Below are positions 18,101-26,032 of a stretch of 64,000 nucleotides of DNA, in pieces (positions within the stretch are counted from its first letter, which is position 1; every line of letters starts with the position of its first letter). A program made the position numbers and the translations under genes. The notes under the pieces are model-generated. The model saw only the letters and a list, made by a program, of their open reading frames with translations, made no database searches and was not told the DNA's origin. This DNA comes from Lautropia sp. (GTDB lineage Bacteria; Pseudomonadota; Gammaproteobacteria; Burkholderiales; Burkholderiaceae_E): contig JAUNKF010000003.1 of the NCBI GenBank assembly GCA_030532895.1, positions 124,001 through 188,000 on the forward strand, written 5' to 3'.

Positions 18101-21100
18101 GGGGTGTTGGCAGGCAGCACGTCGATGGCAGGGCTGGTGCGGACGGCCGTGCTCTCTTCGATGCCGGCCGGGCAGCCTGGGGTGCCGAAATCCTTGGCTA
18201 GACACCAACGCGTGTCACCACCGGGTATCCGGTTGGATGGATCCTTGGGATCATTGTTGATCTCGGCATGCGGCCGCTTCGTGTAATAAATACGGGCCTG
18301 CGGATCGATGGCGGGCGGCTCGACGGACGCCAGCCAGTAGCCGCCTGGCGTGAAGACCGAGCCGGGTTCACGGGCCGAGCGCTGCTTGTCGGCAGCACCG
18401 CTGCCATCGCCCAGAAAGGGCAGGATATCGATGATGTCGGCAATGTCCGGCGCGCGAACCTCCTGCCCTTTCGAGATGAAACTGAGCGTGTAGGAGAAGG
18501 GATCGCCGGGCTGGATTTCAGGCGGTTCGGCCGTCTTTTCCAGCTGGAAGCCGGGCGGTGACTGCACGTCGATCTGCGTGGCAGCGGCCTTCACGCAGGT
18601 GCCATGATGCTGCTGGGCAGCATTGAAGCTGCAATCCCGTTCATAGTCGCTGGGGCCGCCACTGATACGCACGTTGTTGCGCACCACGTTGCCATCCTTC
18701 AACGACAGGCTGAGCCGCGCCCGATAGGTGATTGGCGGCAGCGCTGCACCGGCGTCGATGTTCTCGCCTGCATGCGGCATCTGGTTTTCATAGCGCCAGG
18801 TGAGCGTCGTCATGCCGGCAGCGGGCGTGTCCGGCTCGATCAGCGGATCGGCCACGGCGTTGCCGATCTTGGCGCTGCCCACCACATAATTCACCATCGG
18901 CGGCAGGATGTCCGTCACCGTCACGGTGCGTGCCGAGGGTGGGAAGGTCGTCGAATAACGGGGGCTGAGCTGGTAAGTGATGGTGGTACCGGCGGCCACG
19001 GGGGAAGTCAGCGCGTTGGCTGGCTCCGTCACCGTTTTCTCGATTCGCGAGAGGGTTTTCATCGGCACCACTTCCAGGTGATCCTGGTTTTTTCTGGTGG
19101 AGAAGCGCAGGCCATTGGTCGTGCTGATGTCGGCACGATTGCGGATGATGGTGCCGGCCTCGATGGCTTCGCCTGCACGGCGAATGGCGGGGCGTGGAGT
19201 CTGCACCTCGACGGTGGCGGCCCACGTCTCGCGCAACACCAACCCCTGGATCAGCAGGCGGGCATTTTCTCCGCCCTGAAGATTCAAAAAGCTGCCTTTC
19301 ACATACACCAGTCCACCGGCTGCTTCGGCCTCGGCGGGCGTGTCGAACCATTGAATGTTCGGATCCTCACAGCTCGCCTGCACATAGGCCGAGTTGCCGT
19401 CGCCGATGTCGCCGTGTGGCGAGGCGGCGCTGTCGGTCGACTGAAAATAGGGGCCACCCGTTTTATGCGCGCCGTACTGAATGTGCTGGAAGGGCTTGTT
19501 GTCGGGGGGCGTGGGCTTGGGCTGTGGCCTTTTCAGGCCGAAGGTGAGCGTGGCACCGAAGTGAGGCGCCAAATCGAAGGCGCTACGATCCAGAATGTCG
19601 CACAACATCACGCCTTCATGGGGGATGGCGCCCGTGTTCTGGTACCGGATGGAGGCACTGGCACTTTGCCTGGGCGCCATGTAATCGACATAGCCGTTGT
19701 TGGCCAGTCCGTCAGGTGTCGTGCGGTAGGGCGCGGGCAGTGTGCCATCGTAGGTGAAAATTTTTGATGACTCTCCGGCCGCATTGATGATCACCCGGTT
19801 TTGTACGCGGTTGTTTTCCGGGCGGTCACCGATGAGTGGCTGCTGGCTGATCGAGCGGCCCTCAAAGCGGGTGACGACCAGCTCGGGGAACACTTCCTGG
19901 TTCAGCGGATAATCCTTGACATCCGTCCACAGCACCACGATCTTGGCCGCCACCCAATGATCGCTCGTGGGGGTTTTGCTCGTGAGATGGTATTGCGAAG
20001 GCGTGTGCTCGAGCGTGGTGTCCACGTTGCGCAGCGCCAGCGAGACCTGGTTGCGATCGCTGCTGAGCACCTCGCAGTCGCCGCCGTTTTGCACGCTGGC
20101 ATTGCGTTCACGCTCGGCAAGGCCCGCCGGGATGCCGGTGGGGCCATGATCGAGAATCTTGCCGTAGTTGCTCACGCCACCGCCAAAGAGGGTAAGGTGT
20201 GGCTGCCCCTGTCGGCTGTTGCCGCAACCGTCGGCGTAGCTGCCCTGTCGGCCGTGAGCGGGCAGCCAATTGACCAGCCCCACCGATGGCACGAAGGAGG
20301 ACACATCCAGATCGATGCGGATCGGCTGCGTCGGGTCGAGCTGTTCCACGCCCTTTTTGCCGTGTCCGTTCGGGTGACGTGCCATCACGCCCACCATCGG
20401 GCGAAAGAACACGTTGGCTTGGTTGGTCGGGCCGCCCACGGGTTGGTAGGCGGCTGGCGGGTTTTCGGTGAGCAGCACCACATCGTAGAAGGGGGCTGCG
20501 GTCACGGTGACTTCAGGCGGTAACGCTTTCGGCGGAAAATTCGCCACACTGGCCGTACTGATCTTGATGCTTGGTGCCGGCATCTTCGTGCCGTGCGGCG
20601 TGCTGCCCAGCACATTGGCCCGAAAATACACGGCATCCGAGCGAGAGGGCGGGTAATCGGGCAGCGTGCAGACGAGGCGCTGTCCGTTGTTTTCGACACG
20701 GCTCGCGGCCGCCAAACACTGATTGGGCACCCCGTTCCATCGGGCGATCGGCTGATTGCCTGGCTGGCGTCGCGGCAGATCCAGTTCGATGGTGGGGCGC
20801 TGTGCGCCCTGGTCGCCACTGCTCAGCGAGACCAGATAATCCACATAATCGTGCGTGCGCACGATCCGGTTGTCTGGCCCCGTGTCCATGCCGGGGGCGT
20901 CATTGCCATCCCAGCCCGGTGAGCCATCCGAGTGGATTTCATAGACAGCCTCGGTCAGCATCGCCTGGGCAGAGGTGCTCAACAGCATCCAGGCAGCACA
21001 GAGCGCTTGCACCATGACTGTCGGGGTCGATGGCAGCGTTCGTTTGGACAGCAGCAGGTTCTGGCTCAGAGGCATCATGTCGTCGAGGCGAGCGGAGGTG

Positions 21101-21120
21101 CCGGCAAGCGGCACGCTCAT
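15121..21120 (-). CDS. Giant secreted DUF11/SdrD-like repeat adhesin
   Basis: This 1999-residue protein has a signal peptide (hydrophobic MVQALCAAWMLLSTSAQA near residue 35) and many beta-sandwich domains. DUF11-type modules start with ...IEKT or ...LEKT near residues 690, 853 and 1677. SdrD B-like modules with Asp-rich loops (AFIDIDQNGQLDRGDQPLAG near 1061; VFVDCNGNSVKDAEELGIPG near 1838) may bind calcium. Three tandem prealbumin-like modules of 85-130 residues start LTLISTITN, LTLVSTVTN and LTLVLDVVN (about 1198, 1330 and 1428). The C-terminus is a basic, Gln-rich tail with no LPXTG or obvious outer-membrane barrel. It is probably a surface or fimbria-associated adhesin. The start is uncertain; in-frame Met codons at residues 15, 16 and 36 also fit. 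A terminator follows. Confidence 0.85.
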   Translation of the reverse strand: MSVPLAGTSARLDDMMPLSQNLLLSKRTLPSTPTVMVQALCAAWMLLSTSAQAMLTEAVYEIHSDGSPGWDGNDAPGMDTGPDNRIVRTHDYVDYLVSLSSGDQGAQRPTIELDLPRRQPGNQPIARWNGVPNQCLAAASRVENNGQRLVCTLPDYPPSRSDAVYFRANVLGSTPHGTKMPAPSIKISTASVANFPPKALPPEVTVTAAPFYDVVLLTENPPAAYQPVGGPTNQANVFFRPMVGVMARHPNGHGKKGVEQLDPTQPIRIDLDVSSFVPSVGLVNWLPAHGRQGSYADGCGNSRQGQPHLTLFGGGVSNYGKILDHGPTGIPAGLAERERNASVQNGGDCEVLSSDRNQVSLALRNVDTTLEHTPSQYHLTSKTPTSDHWVAAKIVVLWTDVKDYPLNQEVFPELVVTRFEGRSISQQPLIGDRPENNRVQNRVIINAAGESSKIFTYDGTLPAPYRTTPDGLANNGYVDYMAPRQSASASIRYQNTGAIPHEGVMLCDILDRSAFDLAPHFGATLTFGLKRPQPKPTPPDNKPFQHIQYGAHKTGGPYFQSTDSAASPHGDIGDGNSAYVQASCEDPNIQWFDTPAEAEAAGGLVYVKGSFLNLQGGENARLLIQGLVLRETWAATVEVQTPRPAIRRAGEAIEAGTIIRNRADISTTNGLRFSTRKNQDHLEVVPMKTLSRIEKTVTEPANALTSPVAAGTTITYQLSPRYSTTFPPSARTVTVTDILPPMVNYVVGSAKIGNAVADPLIEPDTPAAGMTTLTWRYENQMPHAGENIDAGAALPPITYRARLSLSLKDGNVVRNNVRISGGPSDYERDCSFNAAQQHHGTCVKAAATQIDVQSPPGFQLEKTAEPPEIQPGDPFSYTLSFISKGQEVRAPDIADIIDILPFLGDGSGAADKQRSAREPGSVFTPGGYWLASVEPPAIDPQARIYYTKRPHAEINNDPKDPSNRIPGGDTRWCLAKDFGTPGCPAGIEESTAVRTSPAIDVLPANTPYSVRLSMLTHTVLAQPGNIFANRAGAGPADANGTLLYVESQSNLQVRILKGNASSLSGRAFIDIDQNGQLDRGDQPLAGQCIVLRGTRHQPNDVLASVRTDAQGAFSFSPGQQDSIYTSEDCSGTPLPAFGGLLAGEYALYKPQVTPQHHRGASFVGNLGGTGQSGSITNITLPAGEDGRDYRLTELPPLPTLTLISTITNDHGGTASIAQINLQAGNTTSPQPLLDGTSGTPAVTGASVPVGPINLSATALPGYRADRWQCVVNGQPVATAGQAANAGTTGSTAGATAAAHTVGAAPQPYPLTLGYGDQAVCTIHYDDEPARLTLVSTVTNSNGRTAKPEDFVLHADGPTTGISGPSGSGTVTGVEVLPGVYELREDELPNYVAGAWHCDAGSLDGHRLTLANGEHATCSINNTDQPVSLTLVLDVVNAHGGTATERDTSVSANGPDSIHGISGTKPVTVAPVRPGVYQLAEPSLPGYLTGKWVCSAGTLDGNTLTLGNHQNVTCRIELKDIPAELKVTKVVVGQVQPVAGTESDYQVQYRLTVQHQAGGAGLYSLTDTPAFDPDVKILGTQITKNTQPMNLTAANDGSWLLADEARLAIGAEDVYLMNVRIRVPYGSNTANNTCTSGTAAHGKGLYNSLSLRNLSADAVDAAPLTGQACIDTPVPISKAQLSIEKTSTSRSAEVGDLISYRLRIRNQGNGPAISPVVIDRLPAGFRLAPGSVRVQGAAAVEIKQLGARELHIKLDRVDAPAAQAHGRTGQARRTKAPDASQTGEVVISYRVRLGVGSQEGDGINRAHVECLTPNGAATTKCSNESRWQVRVRAGIFTEEACVAGQVFVDCNGNSVKDAEELGIPGVRLYLQNGTWFVTDAHGKYSHCGLRPRTHVLKIDRRTLPRKSRLVTSSAQNSGDAESLFVDAKKGMLHRADFIEGSCSNTVIEQVKARQAQGENTSVQTEAKQPALSFESKRGTNARPRQQGTDSANQRIGHGRH

Positions 21121-21254
21121 GACTGAACAAAGCAGCCAATGTCAGCAGGACATCGGCACAGGGGTTTCCCAGTTCAGCATTCTGGGGCTGCAGCCAGAAA
21201 TGTCAGCCAAGGTTACGACGATTGGGCGCCAGCCAGAGACGGAGGGGGCTTTTT

Positions 21255-21312
21255 ACGTGTCTCTGGCATGGATGGATGCCCGGCAAAGCCCCTTTGGGCG
21301 CGCAATGGCATG
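21255..21312. repeat. Interspersed palindromic repeat, copy c1
   Basis: GTGTCTCTGGCATGGATGG then GGCAAAGCCCCTTTGGGCGC follows the family pattern in the 348-bp gap between the adhesin and yacG. The gap otherwise shows no gene and should hold the adhesin promoter. Confidence 0.5.
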
Positions 21313-21400
21313 TGCTTGAGCGGCCGGCGAAGCATGGCCATTTTGGATTGAGCGGACAGCTTGCAGGCAGGACGGCAGCGGTTTTTTCGTGCTTGGTTTA

Positions 21401-21452
21401 GCGCGTGTCATGGACTGATTCGTCCCTGCAAGAACCATGCGTCACACGCTTG
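21401..21452. repeat. Interspersed palindromic repeat, copy c2
   Basis: GCGCGTGTCATGGACTGATT at the left and CCATGCGTCACACGC at the right form inverted ends around CGTCCC. It lies just past the yacG stop and could end that transcript. Confidence 0.65.
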
Positions 21453-21468
21453 GGCCGTGGCGTGCTCG

Positions 21469-21708
21469 CTATGCGCTGTTTTTCAGCGGGTGAAGGGCGT
21501 CCGGCAGGGCGAGTAGATCATCATCGGCTTCGATCGGCTGGCCAGGCACCACATAGGATTCGTCCGACCACGCGCCCAGATCGATCATCCGGCAACGCTC
21601 GGAGCAGAAGGGGCGCCAGCGGTTTTCGGTGCTGTAGACCGTGTCCTGCTGGCAGGTGGGGCAGCTCACGAGCAGGGGCCGTGGCTGGGGCGCGTTGCTT
21701 TCACTCAT
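21469..21708 (-). CDS. yacG: DNA gyrase inhibitor YacG
   Basis: This is a zinc protein of 79 residues that binds GyrB and blocks gyrase. Two Cys pairs, CPTCQ and FCSERC, form the zinc ribbon, followed by the family's RMIDLGAWSDESYVVPG. The start is placed at 21,708 because its ATG overlaps the zapD stop as ATGA; three extra upstream codons are possible. It is the last gene of the coaE-zapD-yacG group. Confidence 0.95.
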   Translation of the reverse strand: MSESNAPQPRPLLVSCPTCQQDTVYSTENRWRPFCSERCRMIDLGAWSDESYVVPGQPIEADDDLLALPDALHPLKNSA

Positions 21709-22460
21709 AGGCTGCACAGGCTCAGCTCGAAATCGATGTTCCCTTCAAAGGGACGGGTCTTGAACTCGCGATCGAGACGACCGAAGCGGATCCACAACAT
21801 GTATTTGTTCGCCGAAAACTCCGGGATGGCCCCGAGGTTTTCATCCAGACGAATCTCGGCCAGTTGATAGGTCTTGCCGCCCAGCTGCTGCTGATAGCTG
21901 CCGTTTTGCGAGGTCACGCGGTTGCGCTGCCCGGATTCGCGAAGCAGCCGAAGCACGATGGCCAGGCACTCACGCACCGGTGCGAAGGGCTGCGCCCATT
22001 CGATGATGTTCTGCTGGCGCTCTTCGGCCGGGCGGTGCTGCCAGGCGTAATAAAAAGGCAGATCCACCTGAAAGCTGCAACCGGCGATCACGCTGCGGCT
22101 GCGGATGTTCATCAGCCAGTCGTTCTCCCGCAGGCTTTGCGTGCTGCGTGCCCCGTGGGCCTGCAACTGCGCGGCAGCCCCCTCGATCTCGGCCAGGATG
22201 GCCGACAGCGCATCCACCGCCACATCCGGATCATTCTGAAAGGCTTGCAGCGTCTGGCGCTGGCGCTCCAGCTCGTGCAGCAGATCGGCCCGCACCTCGG
22301 CGCGGGATGACAGCTCCAGCAGCTCGAAGAGCGTGTTCAGCGCCGCGTGATGAGACAGCGCATCCGTTTTGCTCACCAGCCGCTCGAAGCGACGATAGAG
22401 TTCATCAAGCCGCAGCATCGTGCGGACGCGCTCGTTGAACGGATGCAGATAGGTGATCAT
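21705..22460 (-). CDS. zapD: Cell division protein ZapD
   Basis: ZapD crosslinks FtsZ filaments at the division ring. The start is set at 22,460, MITYLHPFNERVRTMLRLDE, which matches the family N-terminus; 55 upstream in-frame codons look like chance open frame. The 251-residue length is normal. NDWLMNIRSRSVIAGCSFQV and a C-terminal SANKYMLWIRFGRL stretch are typical. The stop overlaps the start of yacG. Confidence 0.95.
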   Translation of the reverse strand: MITYLHPFNERVRTMLRLDELYRRFERLVSKTDALSHHAALNTLFELLELSSRAEVRADLLHELERQRQTLQAFQNDPDVAVDALSAILAEIEGAAAQLQAHGARSTQSLRENDWLMNIRSRSVIAGCSFQVDLPFYYAWQHRPAEERQQNIIEWAQPFAPVRECLAIVLRLLRESGQRNRVTSQNGSYQQQLGGKTYQLAEIRLDENLGAIPEFSANKYMLWIRFGRLDREFKTRPFEGNIDFELSLCSL

Positions 22461-22786
22461 GGAAGCCACATCGATAGACCCGCGGGTGGCGGGCATGAAC
22501 GAGAAACATGCGCCCCACGGCTTGCTAGAGGCGAAGCCAGGGCGAGCGGATGCAGCCGCCAGCTTCGAGCCGCCCAAGCGCCTGGGCGAAGACGGGGGGC
22601 CGATGGCCAGCGCCGTCCCGGTCAATGATAACCCCGGCTATCTATCCGACCGGGGCGATAGCCGTAAAGCTGGCCGACAGACGGACGCTCTTGGTCGTCG
22701 TGATGCAGGCGGGTGTGGCAGGGAGGCGACCCGGTTGGGTCAATGGGAAACCAAGCTGTCAACGGGGATCACTCGTTGGCGTGGCG
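22461..22786. other. Gap between zapD and coaE
   Basis: These 326 bases hold no convincing gene. Near 22,630-22,665 CCCCGG...CCGGGG and GGCTATC...GATAGCC can pair, which may be a terminator-like or processing structure for the coaE transcript. The zapD promoter may also lie here. Confidence 0.4.
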
Positions 22787-23428
22787 CTACATCGCCAGAT
22801 AACGCTCGTGCAATGCCGCCACCTGCGCCTCGGTCTGCTCGATGCTGCCGCTGTTGTCGATCACGTCGTGGGCGGCGGCCAGTCTTTCTTCGCGTGTGGC
22901 CTGCACGGCCATGATCGCTTCCACCTGTTCGGTCGGCAGGCCGGATCGCGCCATCACCCGCGCCACCTGCATGGCTTCAGGGCAATCCACCACCAGCACG
23001 CGGTTCACCCGCGAGACCCAGTGTCCGGTTTCAAGCAGCAACGGCACGGCGACCAGCGCATAGGGGGCGCCGGCATCGCGGGCCGCGTCAATGGCCGCCT
23101 GTGCCTCAGCCAGAATCATCGGATGCAAAATCGATTCGAGCCTGTGTTTCAGGCTCAGGTCGGCAAACACCCGTTTTCGCATGGCCGCCCGATCCATCCG
23201 GCCATCTTCTGCGATCACCGCGTCGCCAAACGCCTCGCGGATGGCAGGGATGGCCCGCCCACCCGGCGCCGTCAGCGCATGCGCGATCTGATCCGTGTCG
23301 ATCAGCGCCGCCCCTCGCGCCACGAACAGATCAGCCACCAGGCTCTTGCCGCTGCCGATGCCGCCGGTCAGGCCGATGAGGGGAATGAGGGCAGTGGCTT
23401 GGTGACTGGCGTGTTCTGTCGTGGACAT
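22787..23428 (-). CDS. coaE: Dephospho-CoA kinase
   Basis: CoaE makes the last step of coenzyme A synthesis by phosphorylating the 3' hydroxyl of dephospho-CoA. The P-loop GLTGGIGSGKS is at residues 19-29, followed by LIDTDQIAHAL and the HPMILAEA lid region. Its 213-residue length is usual. The order pilD-coaE-zapD-yacG is conserved in Betaproteobacteria; here one small ORF lies between pilD and coaE. Confidence 0.95.
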   Translation of the reverse strand: MSTTEHASHQATALIPLIGLTGGIGSGKSLVADLFVARGAALIDTDQIAHALTAPGGRAIPAIREAFGDAVIAEDGRMDRAAMRKRVFADLSLKHRLESILHPMILAEAQAAIDAARDAGAPYALVAVPLLLETGHWVSRVNRVLVVDCPEAMQVARVMARSGLPTEQVEAIMAVQATREERLAAAHDVIDNSGSIEQTEAQVAALHERYLAM

Positions 23429-23452
23429 GATGGAATGGGCGCGGATGGATTT

Positions 23453-23647
23453 TCAGGCCTTTGACGATAGGCCGGCCCAGCCATTGGCAATGGCTTCGTT
23501 CATTTCTTCAAGGGGGGCGACCTTGTCCGTCTGGCCGGCCAACAAGCCGATGAAGTTCTCGATGCGGCCAGAGGAGCCGATTGAATGTGGCGACGGCGTG
23601 GCTTCGGATTGGGCGTGTGGCGTGACAGGCCGGTTGTCCTGGATCAT
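23453..23647 (-). CDS. Small ORF with antitoxin-like C-terminus
   Basis: This 64-residue frame lies in the same direction between pilD and coaE, with 34- and 24-base gaps. Its second half, FIGLLAGQTDKVAPLEEMNE followed by AIANGWAGL, resembles the tail of AbrB/MazE-type antitoxins. The N-terminal DNA-binding swapped-hairpin and a partner toxin are missing. It may be a truncated antitoxin or an unrelated small protein. Confidence 0.4.
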   Translation of the reverse strand: MIQDNRPVTPHAQSEATPSPHSIGSSGRIENFIGLLAGQTDKVAPLEEMNEAIANGWAGLSSKA

Positions 23648-23681
23648 TCGCGTCTCCCAAAATGGTGCGCCAACGCCTATT

Positions 23682-24566
23682 TTAGCCCGCCACCGGCATC
23701 AACCACCGCAGGATGTCATCCCGAAAGAAGAGTGCCACGAGGCCGGCGCCGGCCAGATACGGCCCGAAGGGGATCGGCTGCTCTCGGCCGTGCCCCCGGA
23801 AAAGGATCAGGCCGATGCCGACCAGGGCGCCGATCACCGACGAGATCAGGATGATGGCGGGCAGCGACTGCCAGCCGAACCAGGCGCCGAGGGCGGCCAG
23901 CAGCTTGAAGTCGCCATAGCCCATGCCTTCCTTGCCGGTGAGCAGCTTGAAGAGCCAGTAAATGCTCCAGAGCGACAGATAACCGGCCGCGGCGCCGATC
24001 ACGGCATCGGGCAGCAGGGCAAAGCCGTGCGGGCTGAGGTTCAGCAGCAGCCCGGCCCAGAGCAGTGGCAAGGTGAGGCTGTCGGGCAGCAGCTGGGTGT
24101 CGAAATCGATCAGGGCCAGCGTGAGCAGCACGCAGCAGAAGGTGGCGGCTGCCACGCCGGTGATGGAGAGGCCATGAACCCAGATGGCGGCGAGCGCGAG
24201 TAGCGCCGTGATCACTTCCACCATCGGGTAGCGAAGCGGGATGCGCGTGCCACAGCCCCGGCAGGCGCCTTTCAGGAAGAGCCACGACAGCACCGGGATG
24301 TTTTCCAGCGCGCTGATGGCGTGCCCGCAGGCCGGACAGCGTGAACGGGGCACCATCAGGTTGAAGGTTTCCTTGGGCGCAGGCGGGAGCGTTCGTTCGT
24401 TGAGGCTTGCCTGCAATTCGGCCGCTTCGGCTTCCCAGCGCGCCTGCATCATCAGCGGCAGGCGGTGGATGACCACGTTGAGGAAGCTGCCGACCAACAG
24501 ACCGATGAGGCCGGCAAACACCAGCGTGAAAGCGGGAGAAACCCAGAATTGTGTGTCGATGCCCAT
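23682..24566 (-). CDS. pilD: Type IV prepilin peptidase/methylase
   Basis: This inner-membrane aspartyl protease cleaves and N-methylates type IV prepilins. It has the cytoplasmic Cys pairs CPACGHAI and CRGCGTRI, then multiple membrane helices with the catalytic Asp motifs ALIDFDTQLLPD and KEGMGYGDFKLLAALGAW. The 294-residue length is normal. It lies 12 bases after pilC. Confidence 0.95.
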   Translation of the reverse strand: MGIDTQFWVSPAFTLVFAGLIGLLVGSFLNVVIHRLPLMMQARWEAEAAELQASLNERTLPPAPKETFNLMVPRSRCPACGHAISALENIPVLSWLFLKGACRGCGTRIPLRYPMVEVITALLALAAIWVHGLSITGVAAATFCCVLLTLALIDFDTQLLPDSLTLPLLWAGLLLNLSPHGFALLPDAVIGAAAGYLSLWSIYWLFKLLTGKEGMGYGDFKLLAALGAWFGWQSLPAIILISSVIGALVGIGLILFRGHGREQPIPFGPYLAGAGLVALFFRDDILRWLMPVAG

Positions 24567-24578
24567 GATGGCAGGGTA

Positions 24579-25826
24579 TCAGACGACCTGACCCAGCTTG
24601 AAGATCGGCAGATACATGGCCACGACCAGACCCCCGATCAGTGTGCCGAGCACGACCATGATCAGCGGTTCCATCAGTGAGGACAGGCTTTCGACCGCCT
24701 CGTCGACTTCACGCTCGAACACGTCGGCCGATTTGCCCAGCATCGAGTCGAGCGAGCCGGATTCTTCCCCGATCGAGGCCATCTGCATCACCATGTTCGG
24801 GAACACGTTGGCGTTCTGCATGGCGATCGTGAGGCTTGTGCCGGTGGCCACTTCCTGCTGGATCTTCTTCGTGGCTTGCAGATAGATCACGTTACCGGCC
24901 GCGCCACCCACCGAATCGAGGGCTTCGACCAGCGGCACGCCGGCAGCGAACATCGTCGACAGCGTGCGCAACCAGCGGGCGATGGCCGCCTTGCGGATGA
25001 CAGGGCCGAAGATCGGCAGCTTCAGCATCGTGCGATCCATCACTTCCTGCATGCGGGGCGAGCGTCGCCAGGCTTGCATGAAGAAATAGATCGACAGACC
25101 GATGCCGCCGAAGATGATGTACCAGTTGTTGACGAAATAGTCCGAGATGGCCATCACCAGCAGCGTGGGGGCTGGCAGGTCGGCGCCGAAGCTCTCGAAC
25201 ACGCTCTTGAAGGCCGGGACCACGAACAGCATGATCAGCGCTACCACGATGAAGGCGACGACGAGCACGGCAATCGGGTAGAAGAGGGCGGATTTGATCT
25301 TGCCCTTGATGGCCTGGATCTTTTCCTTGTAGAGCGCCAGACGCTCCAGCAGGTCGTCCAGAATACCTGCCTGTTCACCGGCGCCCACCAGGTTGCAGAA
25401 GAGCGCGTCGAAGTACAGCGGGTACTTGTGGAAGGCGTGCGACAGGGCCGTGCCGGTTTCGACATCGGTCTTGATGTCGGTGAAGAGCTTGGCCACGGCC
25501 GCGTTGTCGGTGCCTTTGGCCACGATCTCGAATGCCTGCAAGAGCGGCACGCCAGCCTTCATCATCGTGGCCAGCTGGCGCGTGAACAGCGTGATGTCCT
25601 TGTCCTGGATCTTGCCGCGCGCCGCCTTGTAGCGTTGCTTCTTGATCCGCGTGATCGTGATGCCTTGCCGCCGCAAGGAGTTGACGACGATGGTCTCGCC
25701 CGTGGCACGGGTTTCTCCCCGAAGGGTCTTGCCGGCTCGATCGCGGCCTTCCCAAACGAAGGTGAACTCCTTCACCTTCTCTTTTTGAGGCGCACGAGCG
25801 CCGGCAGTCATGGCCTTGGCAACCAT
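24579..25826 (-). CDS. pilC: Type IV pilus inner-membrane platform protein
   Basis: PilC is the polytopic base of the pilus machine, related to GspF. The 415-residue protein carries two T2SSF domains (ITLFTRQLATMMKAGVPLLQ near residue 78; RWLRTLSTMFAAGVPLVEAL near 285) each followed by hydrophobic helices. The order pilB-pilC-pilD is standard. Confidence 0.95.
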   Translation of the reverse strand: MVAKAMTAGARAPQKEKVKEFTFVWEGRDRAGKTLRGETRATGETIVVNSLRRQGITITRIKKQRYKAARGKIQDKDITLFTRQLATMMKAGVPLLQAFEIVAKGTDNAAVAKLFTDIKTDVETGTALSHAFHKYPLYFDALFCNLVGAGEQAGILDDLLERLALYKEKIQAIKGKIKSALFYPIAVLVVAFIVVALIMLFVVPAFKSVFESFGADLPAPTLLVMAISDYFVNNWYIIFGGIGLSIYFFMQAWRRSPRMQEVMDRTMLKLPIFGPVIRKAAIARWLRTLSTMFAAGVPLVEALDSVGGAAGNVIYLQATKKIQQEVATGTSLTIAMQNANVFPNMVMQMASIGEESGSLDSMLGKSADVFEREVDEAVESLSSLMEPLIMVVLGTLIGGLVVAMYLPIFKLGQVV

Positions 25827-25885
25827 CTTGGGTCAACTCCAGGTTTTTGGTTAGGCGCTAAATCACGTGGATCGCGCAACAGGGA

Positions 25886-26032
25886 TCAGGCTTTCTTGCC
25901 TGCGAACCAGCGTGCGAGGGACAGGCGCAGGCTCGTCTTGCCGGCGGCGGTGCGCTCGTCAAGGTGACGAGGCTCTGCCCAGTGCTGCTTCAGGTGGGTG
26001 AGTGCGATGAATTGGGTAGGGATCGCGTTCAT
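25886..26032 (-). CDS. 48-residue ORF coupled to pilB
   Basis: A short frame starts at 26,032 with an ATG that overlaps the pilB stop as ATGA and ends at 25,886, before pilC. The product begins MNAIPTQFIALTHLKQHW and ends SLARWFAGKKA, basic with an amphipathic end. I do not recognise it. The overlap and its place in the pil operon suggest that it is translated. It fills most of what would otherwise be a 200-base gap. Confidence 0.5.
   Translation of the reverse strand: MNAIPTQFIALTHLKQHWAEPRHLDERTAAGKTSLRLSLARWFAGKKA

Noticed and set aside
16201-18201. 666-codon plus-strand open frame
   Set aside because: It is antisense to the adhesin gene, has no recognisable domain, and arises from high third-position GC on the opposite strand.
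22461-22625. 55-codon N-terminal extension of ZapD
   Set aside because: It is low-complexity Pro/Ala/Ser sequence unlike the family; MITY at 22,460 is the known type of start.
24876-25967. 363-codon plus-strand open frame
   Set aside because: It is antisense to pilC and has no family features.
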